From Thermohalobaculum xanthum (GTDB lineage Bacteria; Pseudomonadota; Alphaproteobacteria; Rhodobacterales; Rhodobacteraceae), in contig NZ_JAEHHL010000005.1 in the NCBI RefSeq assembly GCF_016623495.1, positions 1 to 64,000 on the forward strand: a DNA stretch of 64,000 bases, written 5' to 3'. Every line of letters starts with the position of its first letter. Within the stretch, counting starts at the first letter, position 1. The notes below the pieces were generated by a model that saw nothing but the letters and a program-made list of their open reading frames with translations, did not search any database and had not been told where the DNA came from. The translations under genes were made by a program, and so were the position numbers. Positions 55,216 to 63,984 of the stretch are shown here, piece by piece.

Positions 55216-55361
55216 CTCGGGCTCCCCCCTTCGGAGATCAGCACCCCGACCGAAGCCGCGGGCACGCAATGCAGCCAGCAGATTTGGCCCCATCTTAATA
55301 TGAGTTGTCAAACCTCTGCAAATGTGTTGGTTCTCACGGACGTGCCAACGGGATCGTGGCG

Positions 55362-56039
55362 GTGATTTCGCTCGAGAAAATCAGTTTTGGATATGACGGC
55401 CGCACGACGCTGAAGGAACTCGATCTCGAGGTCCCGGCGGGCTCGTTCCATTTCCTTACCGGACCGTCAGGCGCCGGAAAAACCACGCTTCTCAAGCTTC
55501 TCCACCTCGAGCACCGGCCGGACACGGGTCGCATCGGCCTGTTCGGCGAGGACATCCAGCCCGCGGATCCGCGGCAGCGCACGCGGCTTCGGCGGCGCAT
55601 CGGCGTCGTCTTCCAGGACTTCCGTCTGATCGAGCACATGAGCGTTTCGGACAACATCGCCTTGCCCCTGAGGCTGCAGGGCAAGCCGATGGCGACCCAT
55701 GGCGACGACGTGATCGAGCTGGTCCAGTGGGTCGGCCTGACCGAGCGGGCAGATGCGCTGCCGCGCACCCTGTCGGCGGGCGAGAAGCAGCGCGCCGCGA
55801 TCGCGCGCGCGGTCATTACCTCGCCCGAGCTGATCATCGCCGACGAGCCCACAGGCAACATCGACGCCGAGATGGGAATGCGCATCCTGCGCCTGCTGGT
55901 CGAGCTCAACCGGCTGGGCAAGACGGTGATGGTGGCGACCCATGACCTAGGCCTCATCCGCGCGGCGAAGTCGCTGGTCTCGGCGCGGACGCTGCGCCTG
56001 AGCGAGGGGCGGCTGATGCAAGCGGCGAGCGATCTGTGA
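55362..56039 (+). CDS. ftsE: cell division ATP-binding protein FtsE
   Basis: A 225-residue ABC ATPase with Walker A GPSGAGKT at residues 34-41, signature [15 protein letters not shown], Walker [13 protein letters not shown] and the H-loop [10 protein letters not shown]. With FtsX it transmits ATP hydrolysis to peptidoglycan hydrolases at the septum. GTG 55362 is chosen because GGGATCGTGGCG places a ribosome binding site at good distance; GTG 55356 is possible. Its stop overlaps the ftsX start. Confidence 0.95.
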   Translation: MISLEKISFGYDGRTTLKELDLEVPAGSFHFLTGPSGAGKTTLLKLLHLEHRPDTGRIGLFGEDIQPADPRQRTRLRRRIGVVFQDFRLIEHMSVSDNIALPLRLQGKPMATHGDDVIELVQWVGLTERADALPRTLSAGEKQRAAIARAVITSPELIIADEPTGNIDAEMGMRILRLLVELNRLGKTVMVATHDLGLIRAAKSLVSARTLRLSEGRLMQAASDL

Positions 56040-56947
56040 TGGCGGCTCTGCGCGCCATGGCGGTCCGGCTGGGGCTGGTCGCGGATGTCGATGGCGGCCC
56101 GCCGATCGTGCCGCCCAGCGGATGGTCGGCCTGGCTGACGACCCTGACCGCCTGCGCGATGGCCTTCCTCGCACTGCTGACGATCGCGGCAGGCCTGGCG
56201 GCGGGCGGGCTGGCCGAGGACTGGCAAGCCGATCTGGCCGAGGCCGCAACCCTGCGCCTGCCGGCGAGCACGGATGCGGCAACGCTCGAGCGCGTCATCG
56301 ACCAGCTGTCGGCCACGCCCGGGATCGCCTCGGCCCGGGCGCTCGATCCCGGCGAGCAGGCGGCCCTGCTCGAGCCCTGGCTCGGGCGCGGCGCGCGGCT
56401 CGCGGACCTGCCCCTGCCGGTGCTGGTCGATCTGAGGATCGAGGGGAGCGGTCCCGACGTCCCCGCGCTCGAGGCCAATCTCGGGCTGGTTACGCCGGGG
56501 GCGGTCTATGACGACCATGCCGGCGTGCGTGCGCCGCTGGGGCGCGCGGCGGAAGAGGTGCGCCGGATCGCGCTGGCCGGCACCGTGCTGGTGGTGCTGG
56601 CGGCTGCGGGCATGGTGGCGCTGGCGGCGCGCGCGAGCCTCGCGGCCAATGCCGAGCTGGTGCGCATCGTCCGGCTGATCGGCGGCGAGGACGCCTTCAT
56701 CACCCGCGCCTTCGTCGGCCGCATCGTGCGCCGCACGGCGCTGGGCGCCATCGCCGGCGCGGCGCTGGGTGCGGGCGCGTTGGCGGCCCTGCCCGTGGGC
56801 GGGCTGAGCACGGCGCTGGCGCCGGTCCTGCTGCCGGGGCCGGGGGGTCTTGCGGCGCTCGCGGCCGTGGTCGCGCTGGGGTTCGTGGCCGTCGGCTGGG
56901 GCGCGGCGCGCGCGACCCTGCGCGTCACCTTGCGCGAGATGCAGTGA
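56039..56947 (+). CDS. ftsX: cell division protein FtsX
   Basis: A 302-residue inner-membrane protein with four hydrophobic segments (about residues 32-55, 179-199, 230-260 and 272-292), a large extracytoplasmic loop after the first, and a conserved VRLIGGEDAFITRAFVGR segment before the third. The profile fits FtsX. Sequence similarity to E. coli FtsX is low, as usual. It is coupled to ftsE (ATG overlaps TGA) and plsC follows 8 bases after its stop. Confidence 0.9.
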   Translation: MAALRAMAVRLGLVADVDGGPPIVPPSGWSAWLTTLTACAMAFLALLTIAAGLAAGGLAEDWQADLAEAATLRLPASTDAATLERVIDQLSATPGIASARALDPGEQAALLEPWLGRGARLADLPLPVLVDLRIEGSGPDVPALEANLGLVTPGAVYDDHAGVRAPLGRAAEEVRRIALAGTVLVVLAAAGMVALAARASLAANAELVRIVRLIGGEDAFITRAFVGRIVRRTALGAIAGAALGAGALAALPVGGLSTALAPVLLPGPGGLAALAAVVALGFVAVGWGAARATLRVTLREMQ

Positions 56948-56955
56948 GCCCCACG

Positions 56956-57678
56956 ATGGCAATTCTGCGCCATGTCCTGTTCGTGGTCGCCGTCTATGGC
57001 CTGCTGGGGCTGATGGGGATCCTCGGCCTGCCGGTCGTGATCTGGTCGCGCGACCTTTGCTATGGCTGGATGCGGGCCTATGCGCGCGGCGTGATCCGCC
57101 TGGCGCGGCTGATGTGCGGCATCCGGGTCGAGATCCGCGGCGCCGTGCCCAGGGGCGCGGTGATCGTCGCGGCCAAGCACCAGTCGCTGCTTGACGTGCT
57201 GGTCCTGTTCGAATGCCTGCCGCGGGCCAAGTTCGTGATGAAGCGCTCGCTGCTCTATGTGCCTTTCTTCGGGCTCTACAGCTGGCGCATCGGCACCGTC
57301 GCGATCGACCGCGAGTCGCGCGGGCAGGGGGCCAAGGTGCTGCGCGAGGTCTCGGCCCAGAACCACGAGGCCGGGCAGGTGGTGATCTATCCCCAGGGCA
57401 CCCGCGTGCCGCCCGGCGTCAGCGCGCCCTACCGGCGCGGCGCGGCGATGCTCTACCGCCAGCTCGACCTGCCAATGGTGCTGGCCGCGACCAATGCGGG
57501 CGTGTTCTGGCCCAAGCACGGCGTCATCCGCGGCCCCGGGACGCTGGTCGTCGAGTTCATCGAGACCCTGCCGCCGGGCCTGCCGGGCGCAAAGGCGATG
57601 GAGCGCATGGAGGCAGTGATCGAGCCCGCCTCGGCCCGCCTGGCCGAGACCGCGATGCACGAGATGGCGCGCGCCTGA
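56956..57678 (+). CDS. plsC: 1-acyl-sn-glycerol-3-phosphate acyltransferase
   Basis: A 240-residue PlsC-type membrane acyltransferase that makes phosphatidic acid. The catalytic HX4D motif is HQSLLD at residues 75-80 (AAKHQSLLDVLVLFE). The second motif reads YPQGTR, with Gln where many family members have Glu (FPEGTR). An N-terminal hydrophobic segment is at about 5-30. It stands at the end of the ftsE-ftsX unit. ATG 56956 follows an in-frame GTG at 56944 that would overlap ftsX. Confidence 0.9.
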   Translation: MAILRHVLFVVAVYGLLGLMGILGLPVVIWSRDLCYGWMRAYARGVIRLARLMCGIRVEIRGAVPRGAVIVAAKHQSLLDVLVLFECLPRAKFVMKRSLLYVPFFGLYSWRIGTVAIDRESRGQGAKVLREVSAQNHEAGQVVIYPQGTRVPPGVSAPYRRGAAMLYRQLDLPMVLAATNAGVFWPKHGVIRGPGTLVVEFIETLPPGLPGAKAMERMEAVIEPASARLAETAMHEMARA

Positions 57679-57816
57679 ACACTCGGGTTCGCGGTTCACG
57701 CCCCGCCGACCATGCCATCCGATCGACGCACGCGGCGCTCTCCCGGTCGCGCATTGGCGATTCGAGGCGCCCTCGGCTAGGCTCGATGTGCGCGGGGGGC
57801 GATACGGAGGGGGACG

Positions 57817-58647
57817 ATGCCCGATCTCTACCTGCGCATTGCCGATCAGCCTGACGAGGTTCTCGACGCGGTCGCGGCCGCGATGGACAAGCGGGCGGCC
57901 GAGCCGGCGATGCAGGAGATCTGCGCCGATTACATGGCCGGGCTGCCGCGCGGGACCGGCCATCTGCTCGAGGTCGGTTGCGGCAACGGCGCGACCAGCG
58001 CGCTTTTGCGCGAGAACCTGGCGCCAAAGGCAATGACAGGCGTCGACCCGTCCTACGGCCTGATCGCGCGCGCCCGCCAGAGGTTCGCCGGCGAGGACGG
58101 GGTACGCTTCCTTCCCGGCGACGCGGTCAACACCGGGCAGGACGGCGCGTCCTGCCAGGCGGTGGTCGCGCACACGGTCTATTCGCATCTTCCCGATCCC
58201 GCCGGCGCGCTGGCCGAGGCGTACCGGGTGCTCGAGCCGGGCGGGGTGCTCGCGATCTTCGACGGCGACTACGCGACCAACACGGTCGAGCTCTACCCGG
58301 GCGACCCGCTGCAGGCCGCGATGGCGGCGGTACAGCGAAACCTGATCCACGACCCCTATGTCATGCGCCGACTGCCCGCGCTTTTGTCCGAGGCGGGGTT
58401 CCGGCTGCGCAAGACGCGGGCGCATGGCTACATGCAGACCGAGAAGCCCGATTACCTGCTCAGCCTGATCGCGCGTGGCGTCGACGCGGCGGCGTCGACC
58501 GGCGAGTGCGGCGACGACCTGGCGACGGGGTTCAAGAGCGAGGCCGAGCGCCGTGTGAAGGACGGCTCGTTCTACGGTGCCATCCTGTTCGTGAGCATGA
58601 TCGCCGAGAAACCGAAGGACGCGTCGCGCGCGCCCGCGGCGCGATGA
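57817..58647 (+). CDS. class I SAM-dependent methyltransferase
   Basis: A 276-residue Rossmann methyltransferase with the SAM loop LLEVGCGNGAT at about residues 50-60, an acidic end of strand 2 (GVDPS), and AEAYRVLEPGGVLAIFDGDY typical of the C-terminal half of the fold. The N-terminal 45 residues are helical and may bind the substrate. The substrate is unknown. A 138-base gap separates it from plsC; it converges on accA with 24 bases between stop codons. Confidence 0.87.
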   Translation: MPDLYLRIADQPDEVLDAVAAAMDKRAAEPAMQEICADYMAGLPRGTGHLLEVGCGNGATSALLRENLAPKAMTGVDPSYGLIARARQRFAGEDGVRFLPGDAVNTGQDGASCQAVVAHTVYSHLPDPAGALAEAYRVLEPGGVLAIFDGDYATNTVELYPGDPLQAAMAAVQRNLIHDPYVMRRLPALLSEAGFRLRKTRAHGYMQTEKPDYLLSLIARGVDAAASTGECGDDLATGFKSEAERRVKDGSFYGAILFVSMIAEKPKDASRAPAAR

Positions 58648-58671
58648 CGCCCGCCGCGGACCCGGCCGCGA

Positions 58672-59631
58672 TCAGGCGAGTGCCTTGGTGCCCATCTGGA
58701 GGAACTTGCGTCGGCGCCCGGCCTTAAGGTCCGAGGCGCTCTGGCCATCGAGCTCGCTCAGCATGGCGGCGATCGCGTCGCCTGTGCGGGCGATGGCAAG
58801 CGATCTGTCGCGCTGCGCGCCGCCCAGCGGCTCCTCGATCACGCGGTCGACGACGCCCAGCGCCTTGAGGTCCTGCGCGGTGAGCCGCAGCGCCTGGGCT
58901 GCTTCCTTCATCTTCTCGGCGTTCTTCCAGAGGATCGAGGCGCAGCCCTCGGGCGAGATCACCGAATAGACCGCGTGTTCGAGCATGGCGATCCGGTTTG
59001 CAGTGGCCAGCGCGACCGCGCCGCCCGAGCCGCCCTCGCCGATCACCACCGAGACGATGGGTGCGCGCAGGGCGAGGCATGCCTCGGTCGAGCGGGCGAT
59101 GGCCTCGGCCTGGCCGCGCTCCTCAGCGCCCTTGCCGGGATAGGCGCCCGGCGTGTCGATCAGCGTGATCACCGGCAGCTGGAACCGGTCGGCCATCTGC
59201 ATCAGGCGGATCGCCTTGCGGTAGCCCTCGGGCCGGGCCATGCCGAAGTTCCGCTCGAGCCGGGTCTGCGTGTCGTGGCCCTTCTCGTTGCCCATCACCA
59301 CCACGGGCCGGTCGCGGAACCGCGCGAGGCCGCCCACGATGGCGTGGTCCTCGGCGAAGTTGCGGTCGCCGGCCAGGGGCGTGTACTCGGTGAACAGCGC
59401 GCGGATGAAATCGAGCGCATGGGGCCGGTCCGGGTGGCGCGCCACCTGGCATTTCTGCCACGCGCTGAGGCCGTGATAGAGGTCGCGCAGCATCTCGGCC
59501 GCGCGGGACTCGAGCTGGTCGGCCTCGGCCTCGACCTTGAGGTTGGGGTTCTGGCGCGCCATCGCGCGCAGCTCCTCGGCCTTGCCTTGAAGCTCGGCGA
59601 TCCCCTTCTCGAAATCGAGATAGTTGCGCAT
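58672..59631 (-). CDS. accA: acetyl-CoA carboxylase carboxyltransferase subunit alpha
   Basis: A 319-residue subunit that transfers the carboxyl group to acetyl-CoA in fatty acid synthesis. It starts [20 protein letters not shown] and includes [61 protein letters not shown] and [13 protein letters not shown], the crotonase-fold oxyanion segment. ATG 59631 gives the family N-terminus; the longer frame upstream is not protein-like. accB, accC and accD are not in the window. Confidence 0.96.
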   Translation of the reverse strand: MRNYLDFEKGIAELQGKAEELRAMARQNPNLKVEAEADQLESRAAEMLRDLYHGLSAWQKCQVARHPDRPHALDFIRALFTEYTPLAGDRNFAEDHAIVGGLARFRDRPVVVMGNEKGHDTQTRLERNFGMARPEGYRKAIRLMQMADRFQLPVITLIDTPGAYPGKGAEERGQAEAIARSTEACLALRAPIVSVVIGEGGSGGAVALATANRIAMLEHAVYSVISPEGCASILWKNAEKMKEAAQALRLTAQDLKALGVVDRVIEEPLGGAQRDRSLAIARTGDAIAAMLSELDGQSASDLKAGRRRKFLQMGTKALA

Positions 59632-59863
59632 GATCCTGCCCGTGCCTGACCCTCGCGCCGCGTCCTGTCGCGGCGTCCCGGTCAGATGGACCATCCGCGC
59701 GCGAAATGCAATCCAAGGCCGCCCCGCGGCACGGCGCGGATGGACTGCATGGAAATGCCGCAGCAGGAAAATGCATCAAAATGACACGAAAAATGCTAGC
59801 GTATGCACGCATTAGTTGTGTCGCGACATTTTCGCGTGGCCATCCAAAAACGAGGGTCCAATC

Positions 59864-60373
59864 ATGACGTCACTTTCCCTGCCGGGTCTGCGCGGCCTCG
59901 GCCTCGTTCTCGCCGCCTGCGCGGCGCTCGCGCTTTCGGGCTGCGAGACGCCGGGCAAGATCGCCGAGACCTCGACCTTTGACATCAGCCAGGCTTCGCC
60001 CGACGACATCGGCAAGGCGCTGCGCCGCGACGGCAAGGTCGCGATGACCGGCGTGCTGTTCGAGACCGACAGCGCCCGCCTGAGCGCCGAGGGCAAGGAT
60101 CTGACCGCGCGCCTCGCCAACGTGCTGATCAATGACCCCGAGCTGAAGGTGGCGGTGGTCGGCCACACCGACAACACGGGCGCCTTCACTTACAACCTCG
60201 ACCTGTCGCGCCGCCGCGCCGAGGCGATGGTCAACGAGTTGATCCGCGTCCACGGGATCGCGCAGGACCGCCTCGCCCCTGTCGGCGTGGGGCCGCTGGC
60301 GCCGGTCGCGTCGAACGAGACGCCCGATGGCCGTGCCCAGAACCGCCGGGTCGAGGCGGTGCTGATCCAGTAG
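59864..60373 (+). CDS. OmpA-family lipoprotein
   Basis: A 169-residue protein. The lipobox LSGC places the lipidated Cys at residue 27 after a signal peptide. The mature N-terminal part is short; the OmpA_C peptidoglycan-binding domain spans about residues 75-165 with FETDSARLSAEGKD, VVGHTDNTGAFTYNLDLSRR and GRAQNRRVEAVL. ATG 59864 has a GAGGG ribosome binding site. It resembles Pal but stands outside the Tol cluster and is a second envelope-to-cell-wall anchor. A terminator follows. Confidence 0.93.
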   Translation: MTSLSLPGLRGLGLVLAACAALALSGCETPGKIAETSTFDISQASPDDIGKALRRDGKVAMTGVLFETDSARLSAEGKDLTARLANVLINDPELKVAVVGHTDNTGAFTYNLDLSRRRAEAMVNELIRVHGIAQDRLAPVGVGPLAPVASNETPDGRAQNRRVEAVLIQ

Positions 60374-60384
60374 CGACGTGCCCG

Positions 60385-60424
60385 GGCGCCCTCGGCCGAA
60401 GCCGGGGGCGCCGTTCTTCCTTCC
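60385..60424 (+). terminator. terminator after the OmpA-family lipoprotein gene
   Basis: GGCGCCCTCGGC at 60385-60396 pairs with GCCGGGGGCGCC at 60401-60412 (11 of 12 Watson-Crick, one G-T pair) across a 4-base loop, followed by GTTCTTCCTTCC. It lies between convergent genes. Confidence 0.72.
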
Positions 60425-60433
60425 GTAAGCGCC

Positions 60434-61414
60434 TCAGCCCGCGGCGATCAGTTCGGCCTGCTTGACGATCACCTCGGCCTGGCGGATCGAGGCCAGGTCG
60501 ATCAGCTTGCCGTCGAGCGTGACCGCCCCCGAGCCCGCCTTCTTGGCGGCCTCCATCGCCTCGAGCACGCGCTGGGCCTGGGCGATGGCGGCGTCCGAGG
60601 GGGTGAAGACCTCGTTCGCCAGCGCGACCTGGCTGGGATGGATTGCCCATTTGCCGACCATCCCCAGCGTGGCCGAGCGGCGCGCCTGGGCGCGGAAGCC
60701 CTCGGGGTCCGAGAAGTCGCCGAAGGGGCCGTCCACCGGCAGCACGCCATGAGTTCGGCAAGCGGCGACCATGGCGACCGAGACATGGTGCCAGGGGTCG
60801 GGATAGTGGACCGCCCGCGGCCCGCCATCCTCGCGCGCGTCCTCGATCATGTAATAGCCGGGCTGGGTGCCGCCGATCGCGGTGGTCTGCATGCCCATCG
60901 AGGCGGCGTAGTCGGCCGGTCCGAAGCTCATCGCCTGCAGCCGCGGCGTCGCGGCCGCGATCTCCTCGATATGCGCAAGCCCTGCCGCGGTCTCGATGAT
61001 CACCTCGAAGCCCAGCTTCTTCTTGCGTCCCTTCGCGGCCTCGACCGCCGCCACCAGCGCCTCGACGGCGTAGAGGTCGCGGGCGTTGCCGACCTTGGGG
61101 ATCATGATCAGGTCGAGCCGCTCGCCCGCCTGCTCGAGCAGATCGACGATGTCGCGATACCAGTAGGGCGTGTCGAGGCCGTTGATCCGCACCGAGAGCG
61201 TCTTGCGGCCCCAGTCGATCTCGTCGATCGCGCGGATGATGTTGGCGCGCGCCGATTCCTTGTCCGAAGGCGCGACCGCGTCCTCGAGGTCGAGATTGAC
61301 CACGTCGGCCGCGGACGCCGCCATCTTCGGGAAGATCGCCGGGCGCGAGCCGGGCCCGAACAGCTGGCAGCGGTTGGGGCGGGCGACGGGCGCGGGCTGG
61401 ACGGTGAAGCTCAT
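60434..61414 (-). CDS. mcl1: L-malyl-CoA/beta-methylmalyl-CoA lyase
   Basis: A 326-residue HpcH/HpaI-citrate lyase family enzyme, strongly similar along its length to the Rhodobacter sphaeroides Mcl1 sequence as I recall it (RPNRCQLFGPGSRPAIF, AASAADVVNLDLEDAVAP, RINGLDTPYWYRD, GMVGKWAIHPSQVALANEVF in blocks). The metal-binding Glu/Asp of FEVIIETAAG and LEDAV are present. The enzyme cleaves beta-methylmalyl-CoA to glyoxylate and propionyl-CoA and L-malyl-CoA to glyoxylate and acetyl-CoA in the ethylmalonyl-CoA pathway. It is divergent from the DUF4410-like gene, with an inverted repeat in the gap. Confidence 0.94.
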   Translation of the reverse strand: MSFTVQPAPVARPNRCQLFGPGSRPAIFPKMAASAADVVNLDLEDAVAPSDKESARANIIRAIDEIDWGRKTLSVRINGLDTPYWYRDIVDLLEQAGERLDLIMIPKVGNARDLYAVEALVAAVEAAKGRKKKLGFEVIIETAAGLAHIEEIAAATPRLQAMSFGPADYAASMGMQTTAIGGTQPGYYMIEDAREDGGPRAVHYPDPWHHVSVAMVAACRTHGVLPVDGPFGDFSDPEGFRAQARRSATLGMVGKWAIHPSQVALANEVFTPSDAAIAQAQRVLEAMEAAKKAGSGAVTLDGKLIDLASIRQAEVIVKQAELIAAG

Positions 61415-61450
61415 CGGGCGACTCCTCTGGTGCGGCGCTGATTCCGCAGT

Positions 61451-61468
61451 GCAACATAATATTATTGC
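61451..61468 (-). promoter_or_regulatory. GCAA...TTGC inverted repeat in the mcl1 promoter region
   Basis: An imperfect palindrome GCAACATAATATTATTGC lies 37-54 bases upstream of the mcl1 start, in an AT-rich island of an otherwise GC-rich gap. The half-sites GCAA and TTGC are the same short words seen in operators of ScfR-type regulators of short-chain acyl-CoA genes. Identity of a binding protein is a guess. Confidence 0.35.
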
Positions 61469-61643
61469 GCGGGTTTATCCCCGACAGGCGAATGCGTCAA
61501 TTCACGGCGTCGCCCAGCGACGCATCCGTTCGGGTGCGTCTCCGGCGCCCCGCGCCGAAAGTGCCGGATGTTGATCCTGCTCAAGGTCGCGCCGCGGCAT
61601 CATTGTTACATTTTGACGACACGCAGGAGGGATGCCCGGGACG

Positions 61644-62180
61644 ATGACCGACACCGCGCAACGACCGACCCTGACGACTGGCATGGCCGTGCTGGCGGTG
61701 ATCGGCCTTCTCGCGGTTGCGGGCTGCGAGACCCGGTCGGCCAGCACCACGGTCGCGCCGCTGGGCGGAGAGGTCGAGCGCGTGGTGATCCTCGAGCCTT
61801 GCGAGGACCGCACGGGGCTTCAGATCAGCCGCGATCTCGCGGGCGAGGCCACGGCGGCGATGGCAAAGGCGATCCGTGAAAGCGAGGTCTTCCGCACCGG
61901 CACCGGGGCGCCGCTGCGCGTGAGCTGCGATGTCGAGGGGTTCATCGAGGGCAGCGCCGTCAAGCGTTGGGTCATGCCCGGCTGGGGCGCGACCAAGGGA
62001 ACGCTGCGCGCGGCCGTCTGGCGCACCGGCGACGGCGGGGACGCGATGCTGGGCGTCTTCGAGAGCCGCGGCCAGGTCTCCAGCGGCGGGCTCTATACCC
62101 TCGGGGCCGACGACTACATCCTCGATGTCGCGGCGCGCGACATCGTCCGGCAGATGGAGGCCTGGGCCCGCGGCGTCTGA
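61644..62180 (+). CDS. DUF4410-like lipoprotein
   Basis: A 178-residue predicted lipoprotein: signal peptide, lipobox VAGC with lipidated Cys at about residue 28, then a mature domain that resembles DUF4410 (KRWVMPGWGATKGTL, SSGGLYTLGADDYILDVAA). The family is small and of unknown function. ATG 61644 is preferred over ATG 61632 because the AGGAGG ribosome binding site lies only one base before the latter, though its distance to 61644 (about 13 bases) is also long. First of four small exported proteins. Confidence 0.72.
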   Translation: MTDTAQRPTLTTGMAVLAVIGLLAVAGCETRSASTTVAPLGGEVERVVILEPCEDRTGLQISRDLAGEATAAMAKAIRESEVFRTGTGAPLRVSCDVEGFIEGSAVKRWVMPGWGATKGTLRAAVWRTGDGGDAMLGVFESRGQVSSGGLYTLGADDYILDVAARDIVRQMEAWARGV

Positions 62181-62225
62181 GTTGGCGCCCGCGTCCCGTC
62201 CCAGGCGAAGCAGAGGAGGCGCGCG

Positions 62226-62615
62226 ATGACCGCACCGACCCGAACCAGGATGGCGCGCGCGGGGCTGGCGGGCCTTGCCGCCGCGGTGCTCGGCACCGCG
62301 CCGACGCCATCGGCCGCCGACGAGTTCCCCGAGGTCGGCCGCATCGAGACCTCGCTGTCGCGCGGCGTGTCGACCCAACGCGAGGTGCAGGCCCTGCTGG
62401 GCGTGCCCGACGGGATCGGCAACTCGGTCTTCCCGCCCGACTACCGCCGCCACGACGTCTGGTTCTACGAGGATATCGAGCTGCTGGGCATGACCACCGA
62501 GGGCGAGATCACCAAGGTGGGCGTCCGACAGCAGATCCTTCTCGTGTTCTTCCACGATGGTCGCTTCGACGGCTTCGCTTGGAGTTCGAGCACGCTGCCG
62601 GGAGATGTGAAATGA
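62226..62615 (+). CDS. BamE/SmpA-like exported protein, copy 1
   Basis: A 129-residue exported protein. Its signal peptide ends near TPSAADE and carries no lipobox cysteine, so it is probably soluble. The mature part follows the pattern of BamE/SmpA-like domains: SRGVSTQREVQALLGVPDGIG, then FPPDYRRHDVWFYED and FFHDGRFDGFAWSSS. Two paralogs follow with the same blocks. Its stop overlaps the ATG of the next gene. Confidence 0.72.
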   Translation: MTAPTRTRMARAGLAGLAAAVLGTAPTPSAADEFPEVGRIETSLSRGVSTQREVQALLGVPDGIGNSVFPPDYRRHDVWFYEDIELLGMTTEGEITKVGVRQQILLVFFHDGRFDGFAWSSSTLPGDVK

Positions 62616-62977
62616 GCCCGATCGTGCGCGCGTTGCGCCCCGCCCGCGCCATTGCGCTGGTCCTTTCCCTCGGTCTGGCGGGTTGCGCGACCGATATCCG
62701 TTTCGGCAACGACTTTGACGAGACGGCTGTCACCGGTTTCGAGGTCGGCAAGACCACGCGAGCCGACGTGATCCGCGTGCTGGGCATGCCCCGCGGGCGC
62801 GGCGAGACCTATGTGCCGCGCTACGCCGCGCGGCGCGACATGATGTTCTACGAACTGGTGACCACCGATACCCAGGCGGTGGATCTGAAATTCCTGCTCA
62901 TCCTGCTCGATGGCGACCGGTACGACGGGCATTTCTGGTTCGCGAGCAGCCAGCTGGTGGACGAGGGAGGCGTGTAA
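62612..62977 (+). CDS. BamE/SmpA-like lipoprotein, copy 2
   Basis: A 121-residue lipoprotein with lipobox LAGC. The mature domain repeats the motif set of its neighbours: VGKTTRADVIRVLGMPRGRG, then VPRYAARRDMMFYE and LLDGDRYDGHFWFASS. It overlaps the previous gene by 4 bases, and the next gene starts at its TAA stop (TAATG). The order of the conserved blocks is identical to copies 1 and 3. Confidence 0.75.
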   Translation: MSPIVRALRPARAIALVLSLGLAGCATDIRFGNDFDETAVTGFEVGKTTRADVIRVLGMPRGRGETYVPRYAARRDMMFYELVTTDTQAVDLKFLLILLDGDRYDGHFWFASSQLVDEGGV

Positions 62978-63369
62978 TGGCGGACCGGGTCAAGAATGCC
63001 AAGACGCGGAACCGGCTGCACGCGATGCGTGGGCCCGCGATCGTGCGGGGCTGCCTTGCGGGGGCGGCGGCACTGCTTCTGGCTGGGTGCGAGTTCAACA
63101 TGGAGGTCGGGCGCGAGGTCGATCTCGCGGCGCTGGACGGACGGCTGGTCGCCGGCACCTCGACACGGGCCGATGTCCTCGCGGCGCTGGGCGAGCCCTT
63201 CGGCGAGGGGCGCGCGATGTTCCCGTTCCACGAGACGCCGCGCGACGTGCTTGCCTATTACTACGAGCGCGGCGATCTCGAGGACAACCGGCGGACCTTC
63301 CTGTGGGTGTTCGTCGACGACGGGCGCTATGGCGGGCACATGTGGTTCTCGAGCCTGCCGGAGGTCTGA
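62977..63369 (+). CDS. BamE/SmpA-like lipoprotein, copy 3
   Basis: A 130-residue lipoprotein with lipobox LAGC after a signal peptide with a longer basic N-region. Blocks in order are AGTSTRADVLAALGEPFGEG, FHETPRDVLAYYYE and FVDDGRYGGHMWFSSLPEV. It closes the tandem set; def follows 69 bases later. BamE helps fold outer-membrane proteins, but whether these do so is not known. Confidence 0.75.
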   Translation: MADRVKNAKTRNRLHAMRGPAIVRGCLAGAAALLLAGCEFNMEVGREVDLAALDGRLVAGTSTRADVLAALGEPFGEGRAMFPFHETPRDVLAYYYERGDLEDNRRTFLWVFVDDGRYGGHMWFSSLPEV

Positions 63370-63438
63370 GCGCGGCCCGCGGGACCGGGCGGCTGTCTCC
63401 AGCTTGACCGGCTTGGGGGCATCGCTTACGTCGTCACC

Positions 63439-63978
63439 ATGCTGCGACCCATCCTCATCCATCCCGATCCGCGCCTGAAGAAGGTCTGCGAGGCCGTCTC
63501 GGACATCGGCCCGGCCGAAGCACAGCTGGTCGAGGACATGTTCGCCACCATGTATGACGCGCCGGGCATCGGGCTCGCCGCGCCGCAGGTGGGGGTGAAC
63601 GCCCGCGTGATCGTGATGGACTGCGCGCGCCGCGAGGACGAGCCGCCGGCGCCGCAGGCGCTGATCAACCCGGAGGTGGTCTGGAGCTCGGAGGAGACCT
63701 CGGACTACGAGGAGGGCTGCCTCTCGATCCCCGAGATCTACGCCATGGTGACCCGGCCGGCCGAGGTGCGCGTGCGCTTCCTCGACCCCCAGGGGGCCGA
63801 GCGCGAGGAGAGCTATTCCGGCATCTGGGCGACCTGCGTGCAGCACGAGATCGACCATCTGAACGGCAAGCTGTTCATCGATTACCTGGGCCCGATGCGG
63901 CGCCGGATGATCACCGACAAGATGAAGAAGCTCAAGCGCGAGCGGGCCAAGGCCGGCGCCGAGCGCGTCGAGGGCTGA
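63439..63978 (+). CDS. def: peptide deformylase
   Basis: A 179-residue metalloenzyme that removes the N-formyl group from new proteins. Motif 1 GIGLAAPQVG includes Gln50, motif 2 EEGCLSIPE includes the metal ligand Cys94, and motif 3 QHEIDHLNG gives His136, Glu137 and His140. All metal ligands and the catalytic Glu are present. ATG 63439. The next ATG, 63985, is the probable start of fmt, the usual partner. Confidence 0.96.
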   Translation: MLRPILIHPDPRLKKVCEAVSDIGPAEAQLVEDMFATMYDAPGIGLAAPQVGVNARVIVMDCARREDEPPAPQALINPEVVWSSEETSDYEEGCLSIPEIYAMVTRPAEVRVRFLDPQGAEREESYSGIWATCVQHEIDHLNGKLFIDYLGPMRRRMITDKMKKLKRERAKAGAERVEG

Positions 63979-63984
63979 GGCGCG

